7,313 nt of DNA from positions 1 through 7,313 of the forward strand of contig JAIVGU010000206.1 of NCBI GenBank assembly GCA_020201445.1, read 5' to 3'. The translations under genes and the position numbers were made by a program. Positions 1 through 5,274 of this stretch are shown in pieces; position 1 is the stretch's first letter, and each line of letters begins with the position of its first letter. This DNA is from Halobacteriales archaeon. Its GTDB lineage: Archaea; Thermoplasmatota; E2; JACPAO01; JAHFTW01. A model generated the notes under the pieces. The model had not been told where the DNA came from. It saw only the letters and a list, made by a program, of their open reading frames with translations, and searched no databases.

Positions 1-236
1 GACCTGGCCAGAGCTTCGATTGCGCCGTTGCTGATGACCACGGCTGCCCTTACGCCGGCGTTTCCCGCCACGTCGATGTTGGCGCGGGTAGGGACCTCAC
101 ACAGCGCGCCGAAGTCGTAGTCCCCTTCCAGCACGGTTCCGTCTTGCGTGAGGGCCCCCTGGACGGGGCTGGTCAGGCTGGCCAGGACCAGGAAGGCCGC
201 GAGTGCGGCCAAGCCGGGTGTTCGGTGTTTGTTCAT
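1..236 (-). CDS. Secreted protein of unknown function, N-terminal part (runs off left edge)
   Basis: An open frame starts with ATG at 236 and stays open to the window edge, giving 78 residues with no stop. The N-terminus is a clear Sec signal peptide: a basic n-region (MNKHR), a hydrophobic core around residues 8-22 (GLAALAAFLVLAS) and a likely cleavage site near residue 27 (SPVQG-A). The visible mature part (DGTVLEGDYDFGALCEVPTR and on) holds one cysteine and looks like the start of a beta-rich extracellular domain, but I do not recognise a family. A Shine-Dalgarno-like GAGG lies 8 nt upstream of the ATG (complement of 245-248). An ATG at 250 in the same frame is closed at once by a stop, so 236 is the start. 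It is divergent from the 628-3676 block and could share its control region. The function is unknown, and the rest of the gene lies outside the window. Confidence 0.72.
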   Translation of the reverse strand, partial: MNKHRTPGLAALAAFLVLASLTSPVQGALTQDGTVLEGDYDFGALCEVPTRANIDVAGNAGVRAAVVISNGAIEALAR

Positions 237-276
237 GGTGTTTTCCTCATGGAGCGGCCACGCCCCCTTAGCTCCG

Positions 277-286
277 TTTTTGCAAA
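277..286 (-). promoter_or_regulatory. Possible TATA-like element for the leftward gene
   Basis: On the minus strand this reads roughly TTTGCAAAAA, the most AT-rich patch upstream of the leftward secreted-protein gene. If it is an archaeal TATA box, transcription would begin about 25 nt downstream near 255, leaving a short leader that includes the GAGG at 245-248. It is a poor match to the consensus and there is no clear BRE. Confidence 0.2.
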
Positions 287-384
287 GTCGCGGCCGGGCG
301 GTTGGCCCTGGTGCGGCGTTGAGGGCGTGGAAAGGAAGACAGAGGCGCGTGCGCTGCGGAGCCAGAAAGCGTAAGGAAGGGGGG

Positions 385-433
385 CCCGGCGCGGAGAATG
401 AAAACCCGTTGATGCAGAAGGCACCGCGCCGGG
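385..433. repeat. GC-rich 10-bp inverted repeat with 29-nt spacer
   Basis: CCCGGCGCGG at 385-394 is perfectly complementary to CCGCGCCGGG at 424-433. The arms could close a 10-bp stem with a 29-nt loop, and that loop is less GC-rich than the arms (it contains GAATGAAAACCC). No T-tract follows on either strand, so a simple intrinsic terminator is not supported. It could be a structured leader, a small RNA or a protein site. Confidence 0.45.
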
Positions 434-509
434 GGATAGGGAAGACCGTGTCGGGCACGAAGCCATGTGCGACACACCACATGTTCCGCGACGATTGACA
501 ATGAGGCTA

Positions 510-591
510 TAACTCGTTAGACGCGAACCCTGACTAGCGCCTTCCTTCTCTGATAGACTTTAGCTTGTCAGAGTTTGCGTCTAACTCGTCA
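510..591. promoter_or_regulatory. Operator-like repeat cluster upstream of the three-gene block
   Basis: TAACTCGTTAGACGC at 510-524 matches the reverse complement of 577-591 at 12 of 15 positions, with GTTAGACGC (516-524) against GCGTCTAAC (577-585) perfect. TAACTCGT also recurs as a direct repeat at 510-517 and 582-589. A further TAGAC lies between them at 554-558, exactly 36 bp after the one at 518-522. The cluster sits in the AT-richer part of the divergent region, 37 bp before the ATG at 628. GCTATAACT (506-514) and ACTTTAGCT (557-565) are possible TATA-like elements. A natural candidate ligand is the winged-helix regulator encoded at 2030-3676, but that link is inferred. Confidence 0.35.
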
Positions 592-627
592 AATAGCGGA
601 AGTCATTGCCTGCGGCCTGGAGTCACC

Positions 628-1146
628 ATGACCCCGAAGCAATGTTCCCATTTTGGCCGGAAAGGTTGCGTCCCGCAAGCCGTCGGCCCCTCCGTGCGAG
701 CCCGCCTCTTGGCCGCCTCCGTCGCGCTCCTGCTGCTGGCTGGCACCGTGCCGACCGCACACGCCGACCCCTTGGACTTCATCTCCGGCCTGACTGACCG
801 CACGGTGGCGTATGTCCAAGGTTTCGACCCCAGCGACAACGCCACCGCCCAGCAGGCGAGGACCGAAGCCTACCTGAACGACGTGGACGACCTTGGTGAT
901 TTGTTAGGCTACCTGCTATGTGCCCACTTCCAGCTTGGCCCCTGGAATCTCAGTGTCGTCCCTCAGGCTCACTATCCCTCGCTCGAAGTCCGGTGGGACG
1001 TTCCGGGCTTTGGGTTCCAGGGGAGTCGTGCCGGCTTTGGCACCTACAAGTTTGAAGCGAACCAAAACGGAAGCGGCGCCTGCTCGCTTCCCCTTCTGCT
1101 CCCCGTCGACGTTGGCGACCTCATCAAGACCAAGCCGGGTGCATGA
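628..1146 (+). CDS. Secreted protein of unknown function, first gene of the three-gene block
   Basis: The product is 172 residues from ATG 628, which has GGAG at 619-622 five nt upstream. The frame is open back to a TTG at 565, but that extension lacks a ribosome binding site and crosses the repeat cluster. Residues 23-46 form a strong Sec signal peptide (RARLLAASVALLLLAGT, then PTAHA) with cleavage expected before DPLDF at residue 47. The preceding 22 residues are unusually long for an n-region and contain two cysteines. A GTG at 694 (residue 23) would give a textbook signal peptide and a 150-residue protein, but has no visible ribosome binding site. The mature part starts acidic and polar (about residues 55-90), then has aromatic, probably beta-rich sequence (VRWDVPGFGF, FGTYKFEANQ). 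I recognise no family. The stop overlaps the next start (ATGA at 1143-1146), implying co-translation with the lipoprotein. Third codon positions are less GC-biased than in the genes to the right (TTG, TTA, CTA, TGT occur). Confidence 0.75.
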   Translation: MTPKQCSHFGRKGCVPQAVGPSVRARLLAASVALLLLAGTVPTAHADPLDFISGLTDRTVAYVQGFDPSDNATAQQARTEAYLNDVDDLGDLLGYLLCAHFQLGPWNLSVVPQAHYPSLEVRWDVPGFGFQGSRAGFGTYKFEANQNGSGACSLPLLLPVDVGDLIKTKPGA

Positions 1147-2048
1147 TGCGCGAAGACCTGCCATCGCATAGCGCCATGCGGCTGTTTCTGGTGGCCCTTC
1201 CGCTGTGCCTTGCGGTGGCAGGATGCACGGCAAAGCAGGGAGGCACGCCAACCGATTCCCCATCCCCTTCCGTCTCGTCGACCACTGGGCCGACCGTGGG
1301 CCCTCCAAACCCTTTCCCCTCGAATGGTAGCTATCCCAAGGAAGTGCACTGGTCCTCGTGCGAGGGATGGTACACGGGCTTCAGCTACCCTCCTGGCAAG
1401 CCGCCTGGGGCCACCCACGACCCTGAGTGGGGCGACCCCCGAATCAACGGCGGCACGAGCATAGTGGCGCGGAGCCGTGACTGCCAGCGCGTGTCTTGGG
1501 GTCCTTTCGAGCGGCCAGTCCGCATGATCTGGGAGACGCACGACTTCATTGGGCCTCCCGACAGTTGCTTCCCGCCCCCCGGCCAATCGGCCGTGACCCA
1601 GTTGAACGAGTTGGCGTCCCTGTGGGTGAACGACTCCGCCCTCGCCGATTACCTGAAGCAGACGTATCCCGGCATGCCGGTCTACTACTCCCCCATCCAG
1701 ACCGAGACGGCCCTGCTTGGCCCGGTGACGCAGCGCACGTGGCGCTGGGGCACGGACCAAGGCCAATCCCACCTCACGGTCAACGACGATGGCCAGCGCG
1801 CCGGGCAAAACTCCGTCGGCCGCCGCTTGTTCTGGTATACTGAGGCGGGTGTGTCGTTCATGGACCTCATCGATGACCACACCACCCAGGTTCTCACGGG
1901 ACGCGGCGCCAATGGCACCCTGTACCCGCCGATGCTGTGGGGCTACATCACGAACCCCTACGCTTCAACGGGCGAATGGGAGACTTCCTCCACGCTGGAA
2001 GGCACCATCACAATCTTCCGCGACCACCTATGCAAAGAGCCCATCTAG
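1143..2048 (+). CDS. Putative surface lipoprotein of unknown function
   Basis: The frame gives 301 residues from ATG 1143, which overlaps the previous stop by four bases. ATG 1146 and ATG 1176 are alternatives. The 1176 start gives a classic lipoprotein leader: MRLFLVALPLCLAVAGC, with a lipobox (AVAGC) whose cysteine is residue 28 from 1143 or 17 from 1176. The weak GGTG at 1138-1141 favours 1143 or 1146. After the cysteine comes a Thr/Ser/Pro/Gly linker of about 30 residues (PTDSPSPSVSSTTGPTVGPP) typical of a spacer that lifts a domain off the membrane. The rest is a Trp/Tyr-rich soluble domain with four more cysteines (SSCEGW, SRDCQR, DSCFPP, and DHLC near the end) that may form two disulfides. 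No family is recognised and no catalytic motif is evident. It should sit outside the cell, tethered by a lipid. Its 3' end overlaps the regulator gene by 19 bp, so all three genes are probably made together. Confidence 0.78.
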   Translation: MMREDLPSHSAMRLFLVALPLCLAVAGCTAKQGGTPTDSPSPSVSSTTGPTVGPPNPFPSNGSYPKEVHWSSCEGWYTGFSYPPGKPPGATHDPEWGDPRINGGTSIVARSRDCQRVSWGPFERPVRMIWETHDFIGPPDSCFPPPGQSAVTQLNELASLWVNDSALADYLKQTYPGMPVYYSPIQTETALLGPVTQRTWRWGTDQGQSHLTVNDDGQRAGQNSVGRRLFWYTEAGVSFMDLIDDHTTQVLTGRGANGTLYPPMLWGYITNPYASTGEWETSSTLEGTITIFRDHLCKEPI

Positions 2049-3676
2049 CCGTCCTGGCGCTGCTGTGCGCGTCGGCACCCGTCGCGGCCCAGCCGGTCCT
2101 CCCGCTGGAGTTCCAGACCCCCGCCCAACTGAGTCCCCAAGGCGACGCGACGGGCCTGGAGTGGATGCTGCTCCTGTTCCAGGACGGCTCCCCCACGACC
2201 TTCGAGCTGGAGGCCACCGGGTCGCCGGTCGCCACCAACCATACGCTTCTGGCCTACGGAATCGACCAACCCCCCGCGACCGTCTTCTTCGACCAGGCCG
2301 ACCTGCCACCCAAATCCACCGACCTTCCCGAAGGCTACCGCCAAACGTTGGCCTTCTCCCGCCCGGGATGGGCCAGCCTCTACATTGCGGCCAGCTCCAT
2401 CGCAATCACCCACGCCCACGACGAAGCCACCGCCTTCCCCGTCTTCAACGGCAGCCGCATCCAGGGCGGCTTGCCCGAGCAGATTCCCCCCACGGCCTTC
2501 CGCACGCAGGCTCTGCGCACCTGGCACGACGACGCCGGCTTCCTGCTCCACGGCCTCACGGAGGCGCCGTTCACGTTCCACCTGGCGGCCCAAGGCGTCC
2601 ACCACGTCGAGTACACGAACGCCCACGCTGCTTGCCCGCCTGGCCAGGCGACCTGCCTGGATGGGGCATCTCCCACCAACCGGACGGTCCCGACCCCAGG
2701 GGGGCGCGCAGGAGCGGCCTTGGCGTCCATCCTGGAGGTCCGCTCCCAGGACGGGCACGTTCAAGGCAACGGGACGGCCGCCTTCATCCTGATGGGCGGC
2801 CAAGCGGTGACCCTGCACGAGGACGGCGAGGCACGGTTGCCTTTGGCCTCCCGCACCACGCCCTGCCATGCCCCCTGCCTAGACCCGAACGGCCAGACCG
2901 TGCGCCTGCTTGGAAACCTGACCTTCACCAACCTCCGTGCCCAGGCAGGGAATCGCCTCGCCGCCGACCTGTCGGGCCACTTCGTCGCCGCCAACCTGGA
3001 TGAAACGCCGGTCCCGTCAAGCCTCCTGGGCAACGTGGAAGCCGCTGTGGCCGTTGCGGTGGGGCTCGGCCTTGCCTCCCTGCTGCTCAAGCCGTTTGGC
3101 CGGTTCCTGCTCGGCCTGTTCTCGCGCCAGTTGACCCCCCAGAAGGCCCTGGACAACCCTGGCCGCCAAGCCACCTACGACGCCGTGCGGGCTCACCCCG
3201 GCGCCACCTACCGCGCCATCATGCGCGCCACCGGGCTCTCCGACAGCATCACCCGCCACCACTTGGCGAAGCTGGAACTCGTGGGCATGGTGGTCAAGCT
3301 CGCGCACGGCCGCACCCTGCGCTACTTCGAGAACCACGGCCGCTATGCCGACAACTGGAAGACCGTGGCCGCCCGGCGCGACCCTGACACGGCCCGCGTC
3401 ATGGATTGGCTGCTGGACCACCCCGGCAGCAGCCAGCAGGACACCGTGCGCGGACTGGCCGGGGCCGTGAAGCGCGGGGCGGTCCTGGGCCGTCTGAATC
3501 ACCTCGAAGACTGGGGCCTTGCGGAAGCCCGGCAGGACGGCGGCGCCAAGAGTCCGAAGCGCTATCGTCTTCTGCCGGAACAGGCCAGCACCTTGGCTCT
3601 GGCTGGGGCGCCTACCGAGCGCTCCGGTGTGCCTTCGGCCAGCGGGCTTTCCCCGAGCCACCTTCCAGTCCAGTAG
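2030..3676 (+). CDS. Membrane-anchored one-component regulator: outside sensor domain, one TM, two C-terminal winged helices
   Basis: The product is 548 residues from ATG 2030. The frame opens earlier (1937), but only the 2030 start puts a signal peptide at the N-terminus (QRAHLAVLALLCASAP, cleavage near VAA-QP at 20-21). Residues 22-330 are an extracytoplasmic region of unknown fold with paired cysteines (C202/C209 in CPPGQATC, C279/C283 in CHAPC) and N-glycosylation sequons (NHT, NGS, NRT, NGT, NLT). Residues 336-353 form a transmembrane helix (VEAAVAVAVGLGLASLLL) followed by a basic and hydrophobic stretch (KPFGRFLLGLFSR). Residues 377-440 look like a MarR/ArsR-type winged helix: YRAIMRATGLSDSITRHHLAKLE is the helix-turn-helix and GRTLRYF the wing. 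Residues 452-515 look like a second winged helix (RVMDWLLDHPGSSQQDTVRG; KRYRLL). Such outside-in proteins are common in euryarchaea. The inferred role is to sense a surface signal and act on DNA. There is no kinase or receiver domain. The start has no ribosome binding site, so translation is probably coupled to the lipoprotein gene. Confidence 0.85.
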   Translation: MQRAHLAVLALLCASAPVAAQPVLPLEFQTPAQLSPQGDATGLEWMLLLFQDGSPTTFELEATGSPVATNHTLLAYGIDQPPATVFFDQADLPPKSTDLPEGYRQTLAFSRPGWASLYIAASSIAITHAHDEATAFPVFNGSRIQGGLPEQIPPTAFRTQALRTWHDDAGFLLHGLTEAPFTFHLAAQGVHHVEYTNAHAACPPGQATCLDGASPTNRTVPTPGGRAGAALASILEVRSQDGHVQGNGTAAFILMGGQAVTLHEDGEARLPLASRTTPCHAPCLDPNGQTVRLLGNLTFTNLRAQAGNRLAADLSGHFVAANLDETPVPSSLLGNVEAAVAVAVGLGLASLLLKPFGRFLLGLFSRQLTPQKALDNPGRQATYDAVRAHPGATYRAIMRATGLSDSITRHHLAKLELVGMVVKLAHGRTLRYFENHGRYADNWKTVAARRDPDTARVMDWLLDHPGSSQQDTVRGLAGAVKRGAVLGRLNHLEDWGLAEARQDGGAKSPKRYRLLPEQASTLALAGAPTERSGVPSASGLSPSHLPVQ

Positions 3677-3746
3677 GTCCAGGCCTGCCGCTGGGGTTCC
3701 ATGGCGTCCCCGCAAGGGCATTGAACCAGCCTGCGGTGGCCGCCGC

Positions 3747-4604
3747 GTGAGCCGCGCCCGGGTCCTGGACGGCAAGGCGCTGGCGGCCCGGATGGAGGCA
3801 GCGCTCACCGCGGAGGTGGCGCGGCTCAAGGCGGAGACGGGCAAGGTGCCCGGGTTGGCCGTCGTCCTGGTGGGGGACGACCCGGCGAGCGCCATCTACG
3901 TCAAGCGCAAGGCGGAGGCGTGCCGCCGCGCCGGGTTCCTGAGCCGGGAGCTTCGCCTCCCCGCCGCGACGACGGAGGCGGAGCTGCTGCGCCTGGTGCG
4001 CGAGCTGGCCCGCGACCCCGCCATCCACGGCATCCTGGTCCAGCTTCCCCTTCCCGAGCACATCAGCAAGGCCACGGTGCTGCACGCCATCCCGCCGGGG
4101 AAGGACGTCGACGCGTTCCACCCCGAGTCGGTCGGCCACGCCCTCATCGGCGACGAGACGCTGGCGCCGTGCACCCCGCAGGGCGTCCTGCTGCTGCTGG
4201 AGGAGACCGGGCTGCCGCTGGCGGGCGCCGAGGTGTGCGTCGTCAACCACTCCAACCTCATCGGCAAGCCCCTCGCGGCGCTGCTCATCAACCGCGACGC
4301 CACGGTGACGGTGTGCCACAAGCGCACCCGCGACCTGGCGGCGCACACCCGCGCCGCCGACGTCGTGGTCACCGCCACCGGCGTCCCCGGCCTCCTGACC
4401 GCCGACCACGTCAAGCCCGGCGCCGTCGTGGTGGACGTCGGCATCGCGCGCACCCCGGAGGGCAAGGTGGTCGGCGACGTCGCCCCCGACGTGTGGGAGA
4501 AGGCCGGCTGGGTCACGCCCGTCCCCGGCGGCGTGGGGCCCATGACCATCGCGGTGCTGTTGCAGAACACGCTGCGGGCGTTCAAGCAGGCCGTCGGCGC
4601 GTAG
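3747..4604 (+). CDS. folD: Bifunctional methylene-tetrahydrofolate dehydrogenase / methenyl-tetrahydrofolate cyclohydrolase
   Basis: FolD interconverts 5,10-methylene-, 5,10-methenyl- and 10-formyl-tetrahydrofolate in the cytoplasm, using NAD(P). The 285-residue product has full family length and its hallmarks in order: GLAVVLVGDDPAS (36-48), the Tyr-x3-Lys catalytic pair Y51/K55 (YVKRK), GILVQLPLP (95-103), KDVDAFH (119-125), the PCTPQG loop (141-146), the nucleotide-binding turn (166-175) and TPVPGGVGPMT near the C-terminus. The turn reads VVNHSNLIGKP where bacterial enzymes usually have VxGxSxxVGxP. I start it at GTG 3747: GGTGG at 3735-3739 lies seven nt upstream and the protein then begins directly with the conserved RVLDGK. 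The frame is open further upstream (to 3519), but that part overlaps the regulator gene and is not FolD-like. It lies 70 bp after the regulator gene with no obvious terminator, so read-through is possible. No other folate gene is next to it. Confidence 0.96.
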   Translation: MSRARVLDGKALAARMEAALTAEVARLKAETGKVPGLAVVLVGDDPASAIYVKRKAEACRRAGFLSRELRLPAATTEAELLRLVRELARDPAIHGILVQLPLPEHISKATVLHAIPPGKDVDAFHPESVGHALIGDETLAPCTPQGVLLLLEETGLPLAGAEVCVVNHSNLIGKPLAALLINRDATVTVCHKRTRDLAAHTRAADVVVTATGVPGLLTADHVKPGAVVVDVGIARTPEGKVVGDVAPDVWEKAGWVTPVPGGVGPMTIAVLLQNTLRAFKQAVGA

Positions 4605-4655
4605 TTTCCAAACATCGCCGGAAAGTGTTCTTCCCTTCGGTTCCGCTTGCAGGCG

Positions 4656-4671
4656 CGCTGGACCACCAGCG
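4656..4671 (+). other. Small perfect hairpin in the leader of the six-cysteine protein gene
   Basis: CGCTGG (4656-4661) and CCAGCG (4666-4671) are perfectly complementary around a four-base ACCA loop. The hairpin lies just before the weak Shine-Dalgarno-like GTGA (4674-4677) and 11 nt before the ATG at 4683. It could shape translation start or mark the 3' end of the folD transcript, but no T-tract follows. Confidence 0.3.
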
Positions 4672-4682
4672 ATGTGAATCCC

Positions 4683-4979
4683 ATGAAAACCCTGAGCCTC
4701 CTCAGCGTGGCCCTGTTCGCGACCGCCTCCCTGGCCTTCGCGCCCACCGCGACCGCTGACTTCAACGAGCCGACCTTCTGCAAGAACGTGACCCACACCC
4801 AAAACGAGACGGACGACGACTACACCTGCTCGACCGGCGTCTGGGTCAAGTGCGGCGTCCGCAGCAGCCCCCCCAAGCCGGGCGAGGGCACCTGCCAATA
4901 CTGCACCTCCTACCACTACCACAAGAACGAGACCGAGGAGAAGGAAGAGTACAGCGGCTGCCTGGTCCTGAGCATCTAG
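4683..4979 (+). CDS. Small secreted six-cysteine protein of unknown function
   Basis: The product is 98 residues from ATG 4683. The frame is open 12 codons further up (4647), but the 4683 start places a clean signal peptide first (MKTLSLLSVALFATASLAFA, cleavage likely after TATA, residue 25). The weak GTGA at 4674-4677 is the only ribosome-binding candidate. The mature 73 residues are acidic and hydrophilic with six cysteines at 33, 49, 57, 71, 74 and 93 (including CQYC), an even number that suggests three disulfides. There are three N-glycosylation sequons (NVT 35-37, NET 41-43, NET 82-84), a Lys/Glu-rich run (ETEEKEEY) and Tyr/His pairs (YHYH). It resembles small disulfide-stabilised exported proteins in general, but I recognise no family. 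CQYC could in principle bind metal instead. It follows folD by 78 bp, and its TAG stop overlaps the facing gene's stop. Confidence 0.72.
   Translation: MKTLSLLSVALFATASLAFAPTATADFNEPTFCKNVTHTQNETDDDYTCSTGVWVKCGVRSSPPKPGEGTCQYCTSYHYHKNETEEKEEYSGCLVLSI
4976..4979. other. Shared CTAG: overlapping stop codons of two convergent genes
   Basis: The palindrome CTAG supplies TAG to the plus-strand gene (4977-4979) and TAG to the minus-strand gene (4978-4976). The two genes thus meet tail to tail with no space for a terminator between them, so their transcripts must overlap at their 3' ends if both are made. Confidence 0.6.
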
Positions 4980-5158
4980 CCGAGGCTGAACACCGCGCGC
5001 CAGTCCGCCGCCGTCAGCAGCAGCCAGAGCGCCGGCAGGGCCACCGCGAGGCCGGCCAGGTCGTCGCGGCCGAGCCGCTGCACCAGCGCCAGGCCGCCGT
5101 CGGGGAGCGGGATCGTGCCAAGGGGGACCGCCATGCAGGAAACGGCTTCTTCCGCCAT
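4976..5158 (-). CDS. Small single-pass membrane protein of unknown function
   Basis: The product is 60 residues from ATG 5158. GAGG (complement of 5164-5167) lies five nt upstream, which decides this start over the in-frame position at 5185 and the internal ATG at 5134. From that internal Met on, nearly every codon ends in G or C, the same bias as in the neighbouring folD and RFC genes, which supports real coding. Residues 35-50 (LAGLAVALPALWLLLT) form one membrane helix, followed by a short tail (AADWRAVFSLG). The part before the helix is soluble with a Gly/Asp/Arg-rich stretch (PDGGLALVQRLGRDD). No family is recognised. The frame reads the same way as the phosphodiesterase and RFC genes but is separated from them by the palindromic repeat at 5198-5262. 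Its TAG stop shares the CTAG at 4976-4979 with the stop of the gene facing it. Confidence 0.6.
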   Translation of the reverse strand: MAEEAVSCMAVPLGTIPLPDGGLALVQRLGRDDLAGLAVALPALWLLLTAADWRAVFSLG

Positions 5159-5197
5159 GATAACCTCAGCGGTGGGACCTTGCAATCGTTCCCCGAC

Positions 5198-5262
5198 GAA
5201 CCACGGATTCCACGGATTGGACGGATGGACGAAATCCGTGTCATCCGTGAAATCCGTGGTTC
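5198..5262. repeat. Palindromic CACGGATT repeat, copy 1 (3' of the phosphodiesterase gene)
   Basis: The left arm 5198-5226 pairs with the right arm 5234-5262 at 25 of 29 positions, around a seven-base loop. Each arm is itself made of three tandem copies of a 9-10 bp unit around (C)ACGGAT. The outer 12 bases (GAACCACGGATT) pair perfectly. Read on the minus strand it begins 12 nt after the stop of the phosphodiesterase gene and ends 39 nt before the small membrane protein gene. It could fold in RNA as a 3' stem. No T-run follows, so termination is only a possibility. From memory, repeats of this ACGGATT type occur between genes in many unrelated environmental genomes. Confidence 0.85.
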
Positions 5263-5274
5263 AGGCGGTGAGGG

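Larger units (their letters stand above)
237..627. other. Divergent intergenic region without a convincing gene
   Basis: This stretch separates the leftward secreted-protein gene from the rightward three-gene block. The short open frames inside it on both strands lack a ribosome binding site, do not encode recognisable protein and overlap one another, so I treat it as noncoding. The outer part (about 350-440) is GC-rich and carries a perfect 10-bp inverted repeat. The part from about 490 to 600 is clearly richer in A and T than the surroundings and holds the repeat cluster listed separately, so the rightward promoter is probably there. No tRNA or rRNA is seen. Confidence 0.6.

Noticed and set aside
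144..498. Plus-strand frames (76 and 116 residues) in the left region.
   Set aside because: They overlap the leftward secreted-protein gene antisense and then run into noncoding DNA, with no recognisable domain or ribosome binding site.
395..534. C/D-box-like motifs (TTGATG near 410, CTGA near 530) hinting at a guide RNA.
   Set aside because: The motifs are short and too far apart, and no C'/D' pair or terminal stem is seen.
1044..1880. A 278-residue open frame antisense to the lipoprotein gene, and a similar one at 2045-2869.
   Set aside because: The plus-strand frames have signal peptides, a lipobox and overlapping starts; the antisense frames have none of these.
3677..3746. A terminator or promoter between the regulator gene and folD.
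   Set aside because: No stem followed by a T-tract and no convincing TATA element is visible in the 70 bp.
3017..3895. A 292-residue open frame on the minus strand across the regulator and folD start.
   Set aside because: It spans two well-supported plus-strand genes and has low-complexity Arg/Ala/Gly composition.
3612..4922. A 436-residue open frame on the minus strand across folD.
   Set aside because: It is antisense to a clear folD, rich in Gly/Arg/Ala/His/Val and without any motif, as expected from the complement of GC-rich coding DNA.
5198..5262. A CRISPR-like array because of the repeated ACGGATT units.
   Set aside because: The units are only 9-10 bp, directly abutting, with no spacers, and are arranged as a palindrome.
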